Assembly: GCF_030373245.1 (NCBI RefSeq)
Contig: NZ_JAUCZF010000007.1
Location: forward strand, 122,489-186,488
Reading direction: 5' to 3'
Length of the DNA stretch: 64,000 nucleotides
Origin: Hydrogenophaga sp.
GTDB taxonomy: Bacteria > Pseudomonadota > Gammaproteobacteria > Burkholderiales > Burkholderiaceae_C
Of the stretch, positions 1 to 8,680 are shown piece after piece. Numbering within the stretch: the first letter of the stretch is position 1; each line of letters starts with the position of its first letter. The notes under the pieces were generated by a model. The model had not been told where the DNA came from. It ran no database searches and worked only from the letters and a program-made list of their open reading frames with translations. The position numbers were made by a program, and so were the translations under genes.

Positions 1-240
1 ACCTTCATCAGCTGCTACCCCAACGCCGGCCTGCCCAATCCCATGAGTGACACCGGCTTTGACGAAACCCCCGAGGTCACCAGCCGCCTGCTGCGTGAGT
101 TCGCAGCCGAAGGCCTGGTGAACATCGTCGGGGGTTGTTGCGGCACCACACCGCAACACATCGCCGCCATCCACGACAGCGTGGCTCCAAAGGCGCCACG
201 CCCGGTGAAACGCGAGTTCTTCTACAGGGAAGCGGCCTGA
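1..240 (+). CDS. metH: Methionine synthase, homocysteine-binding half (3' end only)
   Basis: The frame is open from the first base of the window to the stop at 240, so only the last 79 residues of the protein are seen. They carry the end of the homocysteine S-methyltransferase barrel, including the [11 protein letters not shown] segment whose paired cysteines bind the catalytic zinc in MetH-type enzymes. The protein stops directly after this domain (tail [10 protein letters not shown]), so it is a stand-alone domain and not a full-length MetH. The folate, cobalamin and reactivation domains are encoded separately at 28647-31433. The N-terminal part lies outside the window. Confidence 0.88.
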   Translation, partial: TFISCYPNAGLPNPMSDTGFDETPEVTSRLLREFAAEGLVNIVGGCCGTTPQHIAAIHDSVAPKAPRPVKREFFYREAA

Positions 241-532
241 CCTCGGAGGCCTTGGCGGTGCAGTGGTGCAAGCGCCGAAGGCGGACCTTCTGGTTTTTAC
301 TGAAGGTGGGTCAGCTTGTGCCGACTTCAGGTCAACCGCGAAAATCGTGGGTTTCCTGAAAGAAAAGTAACCTCCCCGACCCCCTGACGGCCCTGCCGAT
401 CAAAAGGCCGCGAGGTTTTGTTCAACACGCCGCGTGGTCACGCGGCCGGAAACACGGGGCCAGGCGCCATGCCGGGCTTCGGCAAGTCCTTGCCCGTGTG
501 ACCGTCAACACCCAGTCCAGGTCTTTTGCCTC
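241..532. other. Non-coding stretch ahead of the TerC gene, with a possible leader hairpin
   Basis: No credible gene is seen in these 292 bases. The right half can fold: GGTC (436-439) pairs with GACC (500-503), and ACACGGG (452-458) pairs with CCCGTGT (493-499), with a 12-base bulge on the 5' side. TerC/Alx genes often have manganese- or pH-responsive leaders, but I do not see the conserved core of the yybP-ykoY riboswitch, so no function is claimed. Confidence 0.3.
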
Positions 533-1483
533 ATGGAAACCATCGCGCCGCTCTGGCTCTGGCTCGTCTTCGTCACCTTCGTGATCGTGGCGCTGTTTGT
601 CGACTTCGTCGTGCTCAAGAAGCAGGGCGCGCACGAGGTGTCTGTTCGCGAGGCGGTGAACTGGTCGCTGGCCTGGGTGGGACTCAGCTTGTTGTTCAAC
701 GTGCTGTTCTGGTTTGCCATCCGCGACACCACCGGCTCCACGGCCATTGCCAACGAAAAGTCGCTGGAATTCCTCACCGGCTACCTGATCGAGAAGAGCC
801 TGGCGGTCGACAACATCTTTGTCTTCTTGCTCATCTTCACCTACTTCTCGGTGCCGCCTGCGTTCCAGAAGCGGGTGTTGATGATTGGCATCATCGGCGC
901 CATCGTGCTGCGCACCATCATGATCCTGCTGGGCGCCTGGCTGCTGGACCAGTTCCACTGGATTCTGTATGTGTTTGGCGCTTTCCTCATCCTCACCGGC
1001 GTCAAGATGTGGTGGGCAGCAGGCAAGGAAGAAAGCCTGGAAGACAACCCGGCGCTCAAGCTCTTGCGCAAGATCCTGCCGGTGAGCCAGCATTACGACG
1101 GCGAAAAATTCTGGACCGTGGAAAACGGCAAGAAGATCGCCACGCCGCTGCTGATGGTGGTGGCGCTGGTCGGCATGACCGACGTGATTTTTGCGGTGGA
1201 CTCGATCCCGGCCATCTTCGCCATCACCAAAGACCCGTTCATCGTGCTCACCAGCAATGTGTTCGCCATCCTCGGCCTGCGCGCCATGTTCTTCCTGCTG
1301 CAGGCTGCGGCCAGCCGCTTCCATCTGCTGAACTATGGCCTGGCGATCATCCTGGTCTTCATTGGCACCAAGATGATGCTGATCGACATCTACAAGATCC
1401 CGGTGGCGGTGTCGCTGGGCGTGGTGCTGACGATTCTGGCCATCACCATGGTGTGGAGCAGCAAAACCGCGCCCAACACCTGA
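533..1483 (+). CDS. TerC/Alx-family integral membrane protein
   Basis: A 316-residue multi-spanning inner-membrane protein of the TerC family (E. coli Alx is about 320 residues). The two family signatures with membrane-embedded acidic residues are present: AVDNIFVF near residue 91 and FAVDSIPAIFA near residue 220. Family members are linked to manganese export, metal loading of exported enzymes or tellurite resistance; the substrate here is not evident. The ATG at 533 is chosen because translation from the upstream GTG at 434 would add a 33-residue tail with no membrane character. The gene appears monocistronic; the next gene converges on it. Confidence 0.85.
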   Translation: METIAPLWLWLVFVTFVIVALFVDFVVLKKQGAHEVSVREAVNWSLAWVGLSLLFNVLFWFAIRDTTGSTAIANEKSLEFLTGYLIEKSLAVDNIFVFLLIFTYFSVPPAFQKRVLMIGIIGAIVLRTIMILLGAWLLDQFHWILYVFGAFLILTGVKMWWAAGKEESLEDNPALKLLRKILPVSQHYDGEKFWTVENGKKIATPLLMVVALVGMTDVIFAVDSIPAIFAITKDPFIVLTSNVFAILGLRAMFFLLQAAASRFHLLNYGLAIILVFIGTKMMLIDIYKIPVAVSLGVVLTILAITMVWSSKTAPNT

Positions 1484-1655
1484 GGCAATGCTGAGCAAGT
1501 CGCTCGCGGCGCGGGCATCCCAATCTCGGGCGGTCCGCTGCGTTGCATAGCCTCGCCGGGCCGGCCGGCCAATCTGCGTTTTTCGCCTTGCGGTCCATCC
1601 CGACATCGGGTGCCCGCATCCACGTGGACTTGTTCAGCGTTGCCCCAACAGCGCT

Positions 1656-2639
1656 TCAGGCCTGCAGCGCGCGCACGCGCGCTGTGATGGCCTCGTTGAG
1701 CGGTGCCTGGGCACCAACCGACTTCGCCAACCGCACCACCTCGCCGCTCAAGGCATCAATTTCGGTAGGCCGACCCAGTGCCAGGTCATCGGCCATGCTG
1801 GACCTGGCCAGCTTGTCCACCCTGAGCATGCGCGCCGCGATCACTCGGAACAGCGGTGTGGGCAGGCGCAGCACGCGCACCAGCCAGGGCCAGGGCAGCG
1901 ACGTGAGTTGAGCGGGATGAATGCCTGCCGCGCTCAGCACCCCCAGCGCTTCTTGCATCAGTGCGGCGAACTGACGGCGGTGGCCGGCGTCGAGCAGCTG
2001 CGCGAGCAGCGGAAGGCCCGACAAGGCGTTGACCGGGTTGTTCAGGTTGAGCAACAACTTGCCCCATTGCAGGGGCAGCAGGTCGGCATGCAGATCGAGC
2101 GTGATGCCGGCGGCGTTGAACCGCGGCACCCAGGCGGCCAGTGTGGCGTCGTGCCGGGCGGCCAGGTGGCCATCGGTGCCGCGATGCACATGGCCCGGGG
2201 CCAGTTCGGCGATGTTGTACGGCACCATGCCTGGCACCAGCCGCAGGCCAGGCGCGGCCGCGCTGGCCACCTCGGCATTGCGCAAGCCGTTTTGCATCGA
2301 GAGCACCACGGTACCCAGCGGCAGACGTTCGGCCAGCTCGCGAGCGGCGGCGGCGGTGGCCGGGCTCTTGACGCACAACAGCACCAGCGCGTGCGCGCCG
2401 CCAGCAGGCACTTGCTCGTGCAGCCGCAGCGAGTCCGCAGGGATGCGCCGATCCGCGCCGTCGAGGTCGGTGACCCGCAAGCCGTGCTGTCTCAAACCAT
2501 CGAGCACGCGCGGCCGCCCCACGAAATCCACCGGTACACCCGCGGCCTGCAGACAGCCGCCCACATAGCAGCCCACGCTGCCCGCGCCCATGATCAGCAC
2601 CGGGCAGGACGCTGGGGTCTCGGCGGGGGTGCCTCTCAT
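1656..2639 (-). CDS. panE: 2-dehydropantoate 2-reductase (ketopantoate reductase)
   Basis: NADPH-dependent reduction of ketopantoate to pantoate in pantothenate and CoA synthesis, in the cytoplasm. The 327-residue protein starts with a Rossmann fold (LIMGAGSVGCYVGG, about residues 15-28). It then has the C-terminal ApbA helical domain, including WGKLLLNLNNPVNAL, where the lysine and the N-x3-NP segment form the active site in this family. Family members also include paralogues acting on other 2-keto acids, so pantoate formation is the likely but not the only role. It lies alone between convergent and divergent neighbours. Confidence 0.85.
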   Translation of the reverse strand: MRGTPAETPASCPVLIMGAGSVGCYVGGCLQAAGVPVDFVGRPRVLDGLRQHGLRVTDLDGADRRIPADSLRLHEQVPAGGAHALVLLCVKSPATAAAARELAERLPLGTVVLSMQNGLRNAEVASAAAPGLRLVPGMVPYNIAELAPGHVHRGTDGHLAARHDATLAAWVPRFNAAGITLDLHADLLPLQWGKLLLNLNNPVNALSGLPLLAQLLDAGHRRQFAALMQEALGVLSAAGIHPAQLTSLPWPWLVRVLRLPTPLFRVIAARMLRVDKLARSSMADDLALGRPTEIDALSGEVVRLAKSVGAQAPLNEAITARVRALQA

Positions 2640-2792
2640 GGGCGGCTGGCGGAAAACGACAGGGGGCGAATGAAGGTCTGTGGCACGGAGGTCTCTGGCG
2701 GGGTGGAGGGTCGAGCGCTGTCGGATTGACCCAGCGTGTGCGTTAAATGACCGACAGCCAGCGGCTTGAGGTCGAGCGGTGCCACAGAGACC

Positions 2793-3422
2793 CTAGCTGC
2801 GGTGCTTGCCCTGCGGGGTGGGCATGAGGCGGTCCACCTCTTCCTGCAGTGTGTCGACCAGCTTGCTGTAGACCTGCAGCTTGTGGCTGCTTTCGCGCAG
2901 GCGTTCGGCCAGACGCTGGGCCACGGCCGTCATCAATTTGGCGGCGGTGGCGGGTTGTTCGGTGGTGAGGGCTTCAAGCGATTCGCGGGTGAGCACCGCG
3001 CACTTCACCTCCGTGCTGGCGGTGCAGGAGGCCGATCGCGCCGCGCCATCCACCAGCGCCATTTCGCCGATGAGGCTGCCCGGGCCGAGCACCTTGACGG
3101 TGGCGGCGTTGACGCGGCTGGCCATCAGGCTTTCCACCGTGATTTCGCCTTCAAGCACCAGCACCATGAAGCCGGTATCGGCCGTTTCGCCCTGGCGGAT
3201 GATTTCGGTGCCGCGCTTGAACACGCGCGGTCGCATGAAGCCGACCACGGCCAGCGCCTCGTGCTCGGCGAGCTGCATCAGCGCCGTGGGCGCCCGCAGC
3301 ATCTGGGCGGCGCGGTGTGCCGCATCCGATGCGCCAACTGCGGCATGCCGTTCGGCGGGCAGGCGAGACTCGGGGGCATCCCCTTGGCGATGAGAACCGA
3401 ACAACTTGTCGAAGAGGGACAT
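2793..3422 (-). CDS. Cyclic nucleotide-binding domain protein
   Basis: A 209-residue soluble protein with one cNMP-binding beta-roll (about residues 55-160), shown by FKRGTEIIRQGETADTGFMV, the glycine-rich GPGSLIGEMALVDG phosphate-binding region and the following RSASCTA. The tail is a helical segment that ends in a likely coiled coil (LQVYSKLVDTLQEEVDRLM). No helix-turn-helix follows the domain, so it is not a CRP/FNR repressor or activator. It more likely senses a nucleotide and acts through a partner. It is divergent from the histidine kinase gene at 3543 with about 120 bases between the start codons; a link to that system is possible but unproven. Confidence 0.75.
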   Translation of the reverse strand: MSLFDKLFGSHRQGDAPESRLPAERHAAVGASDAAHRAAQMLRAPTALMQLAEHEALAVVGFMRPRVFKRGTEIIRQGETADTGFMVLVLEGEITVESLMASRVNAATVKVLGPGSLIGEMALVDGAARSASCTASTEVKCAVLTRESLEALTTEQPATAAKLMTAVAQRLAERLRESSHKLQVYSKLVDTLQEEVDRLMPTPQGKHRS

Positions 3423-3542
3423 GGTGGAAGACTACAGAGCGTTTGTCCGACAGGACAGCGACCAGATCATTGTGACGCCGACGCGCCCCATCCGCTGTGA
3501 CCGATTGCACTGCTTTGGCACATCCATTGCTTATGCTGGTGC

Positions 3543-4751
3543 ATGCAGATTGACGCACAAGCTTTGTACGGCCGCACCACCCCGGTCGCGGCCGACGCCT
3601 GGCGCGATCCCCTGGCCCTGCTGCTGGCGTCCACCGGCGAGGGCATTTACGGCGTGGACCTGGATGGACTGTGTGTCTTCATCAACCCGGCCGGCGCGCG
3701 CCTGATCGGTTACGAGCCCGATGAGGTGCGCGGGCGCAACATGCACGAGCTGACGCACCATGCCCGGCCTGACGGCTCAGCCTACCCCGAGCATGAGTGT
3801 CCCATCTTCAACGCCTTTCGCCAGGGCCTGCCGTGCCGCATCGACAGCGAGGTGTTCTGGCGTCGTGATGGCACGGCCTTTCCGGTCGAGTATTCCAGCC
3901 ACCCGATCCTGGAGGCCGGGCGGGTGCTGGGTGCGGTGGTCACGTTTGTGGACATCACCGAGCGCCGGCGCGCGGCCGACGCACTGCAACGGGCCAAGGA
4001 CGGACTGGAAGCCAGCGTGCGTGAGCGCACGCTCGCGCTGGAGACCGCATTGCAGAGGGTGCGCGAGTTGGCGGCGTGGTCCGATACTGTGCGCGAAGAA
4101 GAGCGCACCCGCATCGCCCGCGAGGTGCACGACGAGCTGGGCAGCCTGCTGGTGGCGCTCAAGATGGACGTGAACTGGATGGACAAGCGCCTGGCCGAGC
4201 AGGCCCAGCGCCCGCCTGAGGCGGCCACCGACATGCGCGAGCGCATGCGCTGCAAATGCCAGAACATGAGTCGCCTGATCGAGACCGCGGTGGACAACGT
4301 GGGTCGCATCATCACCGACCTGCGCCCCAGCATCCTCGACCACCAGGGTCTGTGGGCGGCGCTTGAGTGGCAGGCCCAGGAGTTCGTGGCCTCGGCCGAG
4401 CTCGAGCTCGACTGGCGTCTGGCGCTGGACGAGTCCCTGGAGCTGCCCGAGCCGCTGGCCATGGCGGTGTTCCGCATCTTCCAGGAGATGCTGAGCAACG
4501 TGGGGCGCCACGCCCGCGCGCAGACGCTGCAGGTGCACATCGCGTTTTCGGGCGGCCTGCTCACGCTGGCCGTGCAGGACGACGGCCAGGGCGCGCCGCC
4601 GCAGGCGTTTGAGGCCGCCGACGCTTACGGCGTCATGGGCATGCGCGAGCGCGCCGGGCATTTTGGCGGGCGCATCGATATCACCAGCGCGCCCGGCGCC
4701 GGCACACGCATGTGCCTCTCGGTCGCCATTTCCCCGGAGGCCTCGGCATGA
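3543..4751 (+). CDS. PAS-domain sensor histidine kinase, NarX/DegS type (HisKA_3)
   Basis: A 402-residue cytoplasmic kinase with no membrane segment. A PAS domain (about residues 25-140, ending in VVTFVDITER) is followed by a coiled coil and a HisKA_3 phosphoacceptor box REVHDELG with the histidine at 196. The HATPase shows an N box (EMLSNVGRHAR), QDDGQG and GVMGMRERAGHFGG. The stop overlaps the start of the response regulator at 4748 (ATGA), so the two are co-translated partners. Being next to the nitrate/cyanate-type transporter suggests it senses a nitrogen-related or redox cue; the ligand cannot be read from sequence. Confidence 0.88.
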   Translation: MQIDAQALYGRTTPVAADAWRDPLALLLASTGEGIYGVDLDGLCVFINPAGARLIGYEPDEVRGRNMHELTHHARPDGSAYPEHECPIFNAFRQGLPCRIDSEVFWRRDGTAFPVEYSSHPILEAGRVLGAVVTFVDITERRRAADALQRAKDGLEASVRERTLALETALQRVRELAAWSDTVREEERTRIAREVHDELGSLLVALKMDVNWMDKRLAEQAQRPPEAATDMRERMRCKCQNMSRLIETAVDNVGRIITDLRPSILDHQGLWAALEWQAQEFVASAELELDWRLALDESLELPEPLAMAVFRIFQEMLSNVGRHARAQTLQVHIAFSGGLLTLAVQDDGQGAPPQAFEAADAYGVMGMRERAGHFGGRIDITSAPGAGTRMCLSVAISPEASA

Positions 4752-5440
4752 CCCCCATCGACACCGACACCATCCGCGTGCTCATTGGCGATGACCACCG
4801 CATCGTGCGCGAAGGCCTGAAGCAGGTGCTGGCCGATGCGCCCGACGTGACCGTGGTGGCCGAGGCGCCCAGTGGCCCCGAGGTGCTGGCGCAGGTGGCG
4901 GCCTGGATGGCGCCAGGTGCCGCTGGTCTGAGCCTGGTCTTGCTCGACATCGCGCTGCCCGGCATCGACGGGCTCGACGTGCTGCAAACCCTCAAGCGAG
5001 ACCACCCGCGGCTGCCGGTGCTCATGCTCAGCACCTACCCGGAGAAGCAATATGCGGTGCGCTGCATCCGCCTGGGCGCCAGCGGCTATCTGAACAAGAG
5101 TGCAGACCCAGACGACATGCTGGCCGCGGTGCGCAAGGTGGCGCAAGGTGGTGTCTACCTCACCGAGGCCACCGCCGAAGCACTGGCCACCGCTGTTGGC
5201 CAGGCCCGCACACACGTTGGCCCCGAAGCCCTGTCGCACCGCGAGCATCAGGTCTACCGGCTGCTCACGCAGGGGCATACCGTGAGCGAGATTGGTGCAC
5301 AGCTCGGTCTGGCTCCCAACACGGTGAGCACTTACCGTGCACGCATCCTGGAAAAAACCGGTGCGAAGAACGGCGTCGAGCTCGCGCTCTACGCTGAGCG
5401 CCACGCGCGCAACGCCACACCAGGGCAAACCACCACCTGA
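4748..5440 (+). CDS. LuxR/NarL-family response regulator
   Basis: A 230-residue regulator and cognate partner of the kinase just upstream. The receiver domain has the acidic pair D15/D16, phosphoacceptor D67 (LLDIALPG) and the YLNKS lysine. The C-terminal LuxR-type helix-turn-helix spans about residues 160-225 (LSHREHQVYRLL, then GLAPNTVSTYRARILEK). The start at 4748 overlaps the kinase stop and skips the upstream in-frame ATG at 4712, which lies within the kinase gene. A natural target is the dyad in front of the next gene (5474-5489) and its near copy at 7140-7155, but those promoters are sigma-54 type, which this protein lacks the AAA+ domain to activate. Confidence 0.88.
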   Translation: MTPIDTDTIRVLIGDDHRIVREGLKQVLADAPDVTVVAEAPSGPEVLAQVAAWMAPGAAGLSLVLLDIALPGIDGLDVLQTLKRDHPRLPVLMLSTYPEKQYAVRCIRLGASGYLNKSADPDDMLAAVRKVAQGGVYLTEATAEALATAVGQARTHVGPEALSHREHQVYRLLTQGHTVSEIGAQLGLAPNTVSTYRARILEKTGAKNGVELALYAERHARNATPGQTTT

Positions 5441-5473
5441 GAGGCGCTTCAGGCTCGCGGTTCGCGTGAATTT

Positions 5474-5489
5474 GTAGGGCTGCCCCTAC
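5474..5489. promoter_or_regulatory. Dyad operator or enhancer upstream of the first binding-protein gene
   Basis: GTAGGGCTGCCCCTAC, an inverted repeat with GTAGGG/CCCTAC arms, lies about 47 bases upstream of a sigma-54 promoter. A near-identical copy, also preceded by TTT, lies at 7140-7155 in front of the paralogous gene. The conservation of site and spacing suggests a shared activator or repressor site; the protein that binds is unknown. Confidence 0.6.
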
Positions 5490-5535
5490 GTGACGTGGTG
5501 CCAGCCACGTCGAATGGCTCAGCGGCGCTGCCATC

Positions 5536-5551
5536 TGGCGCGGCGCTTGCA
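5536..5551 (+). promoter_or_regulatory. Sigma-54 promoter of the first binding-protein gene
   Basis: TGGCGCGGCGCTTGCA matches the -24/-12 consensus, with GG and GC separated by exactly ten bases. It ends 35 bases before the start codon at 5587. Confidence 0.75.
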
Positions 5552-5586
5552 ACACCCACCCCGTTCATCAACTCACGAGGTGCGCC

Positions 5587-6990
5587 ATGACCGCTGAATA
5601 CGATCCTTTCGATGCCGACCGACCCTTGCGCATGCGCTGCACCTGCGGCCAGCCGCACACCGTGGCGGAGCACATACAGGCGTTTGGTGCCGCCCATTCG
5701 GGTCCACGGCGGCTGATGGAAAACGCCGGCATGAACGCCGAGGAACAGCGCGCCGCCGACTTCATGGAAGCGGCCCTGGTCAAGGCCCTGTTTCCGCAGG
5801 AGCCGGTGCGCCGCGCCTTCCTGAAAGCAGTGGGCCGACCCACCGCCATGGCGGCCATTGCCAGCCTGTTCCCCATGGGCGCGATGCAGGCGCTCGCGCA
5901 AGACAGAAAGCCACTGGAAAAAACCGATCTGAAAATCGGCTTCCTGCCCATCACCTGCGCCACGCCGCTGGTGGCCGCCGACCCGCTGGGCTTCTACGCC
6001 AAAGAGGGGCTCAAGGTGGCGCTCAATCGAACCGCGGGCTGGGCCGTGGTGCGTGACAAGACGCTCGCGGCCGAGTTCGACGCTTCGCACATGCTCTCGC
6101 CCATGCCGCTGGCCATCAGCATGGGGCTCGGCGCAGACGCCACGCCCATGGTCATGCCCGCGATTGAAAACGTGAACGGCAACGCCATCACCTTGCACGT
6201 GAAGCACAAAGACAACCGGGACCCGAAGAAGTGGAAGGGCATGAAGTTCGCCATCCCGTTCGACTTCTCCATGCACAACTTCCTGCTGCGCTACTACCTG
6301 GCCGAAAACGGCATCGATCCCGATACCGATGTGCAGCTGCGCGTGATGGCGCCGCCCGACATGGTGGCCAATCTGCGCGCGGAAAACATCGATGGCTTCA
6401 TCGTCGCCGAGCCGTTCAACCAGCGCGCCGTGTTCGACGGCGTGGGATTCATCCACCTGCTCACCAGCGAGCTCTGGGACAACCACCCCTGCTGCGCCTT
6501 TGCCGCCACGCGCAAGTTTGTGGAAACGAACCCCAACACCTTTGCCGCCCTGTTCCGCGCCATCGTCACCTCCACCCTGCATTGCTCCAAGATGGAGAAC
6601 CGACCCGCGGTGGCCGCCGCCATTGCCGGGCCGAATTACCTCAACCAGCCACTCACCGTGCTCGAGCAGGTGCTGCTGGGTCGCTTCGCCGATGGCTTGG
6701 GCACGGTGCGCAACGAACCCAACCGCATCAACTTCGACCCCTTCCCGTGGCAGTCGATGGCGGTGTGGATGCTGACGCAAATGAAGCGCTGGGGCTATGT
6801 GAAGCAGGACATCAACTACGCCCAGGTGGCCGAGCAGGTGTTCCTCGCCACCGACGCACGCAAGCGCATGGCCGAGCTCGGCTTCACCGCGCCTGCGACC
6901 AACAGCAAGACGCACGTGATCATGGGCAAGACCTTTGATCCTGCCAAACCCGAGGCCTATGTGAAGTCTTTCGCCATCGGCCGGGGCTGA
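5587..6990 (+). CDS. Nitrate/cyanate-type ABC transporter substrate-binding protein, paralogue 1
   Basis: A 467-residue NrtA/CmpA/CynA-family binding protein (SsuA/NMT1-like fold), probably delivering nitrate, nitrite or cyanate to the permease at 8802. The first ~73 residues are unusual: they hold a C18-x-C20-G-x-x-H24-x4-H29 motif and precede a twin-arginine signal (VRRAFLKAVG, R75-R76, then a hydrophobic run and AQ near residue 105). The mature part begins KTDLKIGFLPITCATPLVAA and has the family's SMGLG and MVANLRAENIDGF segments. A sigma-54 promoter and a dyad sit upstream. Cyanase at the end of the cluster favours cyanate. It is closely related to the next gene along its whole length. 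Confidence 0.85.
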   Translation: MTAEYDPFDADRPLRMRCTCGQPHTVAEHIQAFGAAHSGPRRLMENAGMNAEEQRAADFMEAALVKALFPQEPVRRAFLKAVGRPTAMAAIASLFPMGAMQALAQDRKPLEKTDLKIGFLPITCATPLVAADPLGFYAKEGLKVALNRTAGWAVVRDKTLAAEFDASHMLSPMPLAISMGLGADATPMVMPAIENVNGNAITLHVKHKDNRDPKKWKGMKFAIPFDFSMHNFLLRYYLAENGIDPDTDVQLRVMAPPDMVANLRAENIDGFIVAEPFNQRAVFDGVGFIHLLTSELWDNHPCCAFAATRKFVETNPNTFAALFRAIVTSTLHCSKMENRPAVAAAIAGPNYLNQPLTVLEQVLLGRFADGLGTVRNEPNRINFDPFPWQSMAVWMLTQMKRWGYVKQDINYAQVAEQVFLATDARKRMAELGFTAPATNSKTHVIMGKTFDPAKPEAYVKSFAIGRG

Positions 6991-7139
6991 CGCACCGCCT
7001 TGGTGCTGGTGGCCGCTTCGGCGCGCGTGGTTGGTGCGCGATCCGAGGGGCCACCGCTCTTTCAGGCAGGGCTTGCAAGCGCCGGTCATCGGTGTTGGCC
7101 CAGGGCGGGCAGCCTTTGTCCGCCCCACATCGGGCATTT

Positions 7140-7155
7140 GTAGGGCTGGCCCTAC
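7140..7155. promoter_or_regulatory. Dyad operator or enhancer upstream of the second binding-protein gene
   Basis: GTAGGGCTGGCCCTAC has perfect seven-base arms around TG and is the second copy of the site at 5474. It lies 66 bases upstream of the sigma-54 promoter at 7222. Confidence 0.6.
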
Positions 7156-7221
7156 GCGCTGTCGATCACGTGGGCACGAAAAACCGCCAGCCTCCAACCA
7201 TCGCCGCATCGGGCGCTCAGC

Positions 7222-7237
7222 TGGCCCGGTGCTTGCA
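7222..7237 (+). promoter_or_regulatory. Sigma-54 promoter of the second binding-protein gene
   Basis: TGGCCCGGTGCTTGCA has GG and GC ten bases apart as in -24/-12 promoters. It lies 33 bases before the start at 7271, the same arrangement as in front of the first paralogue. Confidence 0.75.
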
Positions 7238-7270
7238 GAGCATCAACGTCTTCAACTCATGAGGTGTGCC

Positions 7271-8680
7271 ATGTCCGAATTCTTCGATCCCTACAACGCC
7301 GACCGTCCACTGATGATGAAGTGCAGCTGCGGGCGCGACCACACCGTGGCCGAGCACGAGGCGGAGCAAGCCAGTGCAGCGCAGGCCACGAAAACCCTGC
7401 GCGAGCGCAGCGAGACGGCCGAGTTCGAGGCCTACAGCAACGAGTTCATCGAGGCCACGCTGATGAAGGCCTTGTTCCCGCAGGACGCGGTGCGCCGTCG
7501 CTTCCTGCGTGCGGTTGGCAAGGGCACGGCGATGGCCGCCATCTCCAGCCTGCTGCCGGTGGCCAGCCTGCAGGCCATGGCCCAGGACAAGAAGGGCGCG
7601 CTGGAGAAGACCAACCTGAAGATTGGGTTCATCCCGATCACCTGCGCCACGCCGCTCATCATGGCCAAACCGCTGGGCTTCTATGAGAAGCAAGGCCTCA
7701 ACGTGGACGTCATCAAGACCGCGGGCTGGGCGCTGATCCGCGACAAGATGATCAACAAGGAGTACGACGCTACGCACTTCCTCTCGCCCATGCCGCTGGC
7801 GATCTCGATGGGCGCCGGCTCGAACGCCGTGCCCATGAACGTGGCCACGATCCAGAACACCAATGGCCAGGCGATCACGCTGCACAACAAACACAAGGAC
7901 AAGCGCGATCCCAAGCAGTGGAAAGGGTTCAAGTTCGGCGTGCCGTTCGAGTACTCGATGCACAACTTCCTGTTGCGCTACTACCTCGCCGAGGCCGGCA
8001 TCAACCCCGACACCGATGTGCAGATCCGCGTTGTGCCGCCACCGGAGATGGTGGCCAACCTGCGCGCCGGCAACATCGACGGCTACCTCGGCCCGGACCC
8101 CTTCAACCAGCGCGCGGTGTTTGACGAGATCGGCTTCCTGCACGTGCTGACCAAGGACCTGTGGAACGGCCACCCCTGCTGTGCCTTCGGCACCAGCACC
8201 GAGTTCATCCAGCAGAACCCCAACACCTTTGCCGCGCTCTACCGTGCGGTGCTCACCGCCGCGGCCATGGCGCGCCAGCCCAAGAACCGCGAGCTGATCG
8301 CCAAGGTGATCTCGCCCCAGGCTTACCTGAACCAGCCCGAGACGGTGGTGGCGCAGGTGCTGACCGGTCGATTTGCCGATGGCCTAGGCAATGTGCAGAC
8401 CGTGCCCGACCGCGCCGACTTCGACCCCATGCCCTGGCAGAGCATGGCGGTGTGGATGCTCACGCAGATGCAGCGCTGGGGTTATGTGAAAGGCGATGTG
8501 AACTACAACCAGATTGCCGAGCGCGTGTTCCTCATCACCGATGCACGCAAACACATGAAGGATCTGGGCATGCCGTTCGAAGCTGGCCCAGGCTACAAGA
8601 AGCACACCATCATGGGCAAGGAGTTCGATCCGGCCAAGGCCGCGGCTTACGCCAAGAGCTTTGCCATCAGCAAGGCATGA
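7271..8680 (+). CDS. Nitrate/cyanate-type ABC transporter substrate-binding protein, paralogue 2
   Basis: A 469-residue paralogue of the preceding protein with the same architecture. It has the N-terminal CSCGRDHTVAEH module (C18, C20, H24, H29), a spacer, a twin-arginine signal (VRRRFLRAVG, R75-R77), a cleavage region ending AMAQ, then the binding domain. The ATG at 7271 is preferred over an in-frame GTG at 7031 because it aligns with the paralogue's N-terminus and lies downstream of the sigma-54 promoter. Two separately promoted binding proteins sharing one permease and ATPase could widen substrate range or respond to different signals. The permease follows after about 120 bases. Confidence 0.85.
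   Translation: MSEFFDPYNADRPLMMKCSCGRDHTVAEHEAEQASAAQATKTLRERSETAEFEAYSNEFIEATLMKALFPQDAVRRRFLRAVGKGTAMAAISSLLPVASLQAMAQDKKGALEKTNLKIGFIPITCATPLIMAKPLGFYEKQGLNVDVIKTAGWALIRDKMINKEYDATHFLSPMPLAISMGAGSNAVPMNVATIQNTNGQAITLHNKHKDKRDPKQWKGFKFGVPFEYSMHNFLLRYYLAEAGINPDTDVQIRVVPPPEMVANLRAGNIDGYLGPDPFNQRAVFDEIGFLHVLTKDLWNGHPCCAFGTSTEFIQQNPNTFAALYRAVLTAAAMARQPKNRELIAKVISPQAYLNQPETVVAQVLTGRFADGLGNVQTVPDRADFDPMPWQSMAVWMLTQMQRWGYVKGDVNYNQIAERVFLITDARKHMKDLGMPFEAGPGYKKHTIMGKEFDPAKAAAYAKSFAISKA

Noticed and set aside
400..532. yybP-ykoY manganese riboswitch ahead of terC
   Set aside because: The conserved GGGGAGUA and AUCAGC-type blocks are not there; only a generic hairpin is seen.
422..1606. Long minus-strand open frame opposite the TerC gene
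   Set aside because: Its translation is a His/Gln/Arg-rich sequence typical of antisense frames in GC-rich genes, while the plus-strand gene has clear family motifs.
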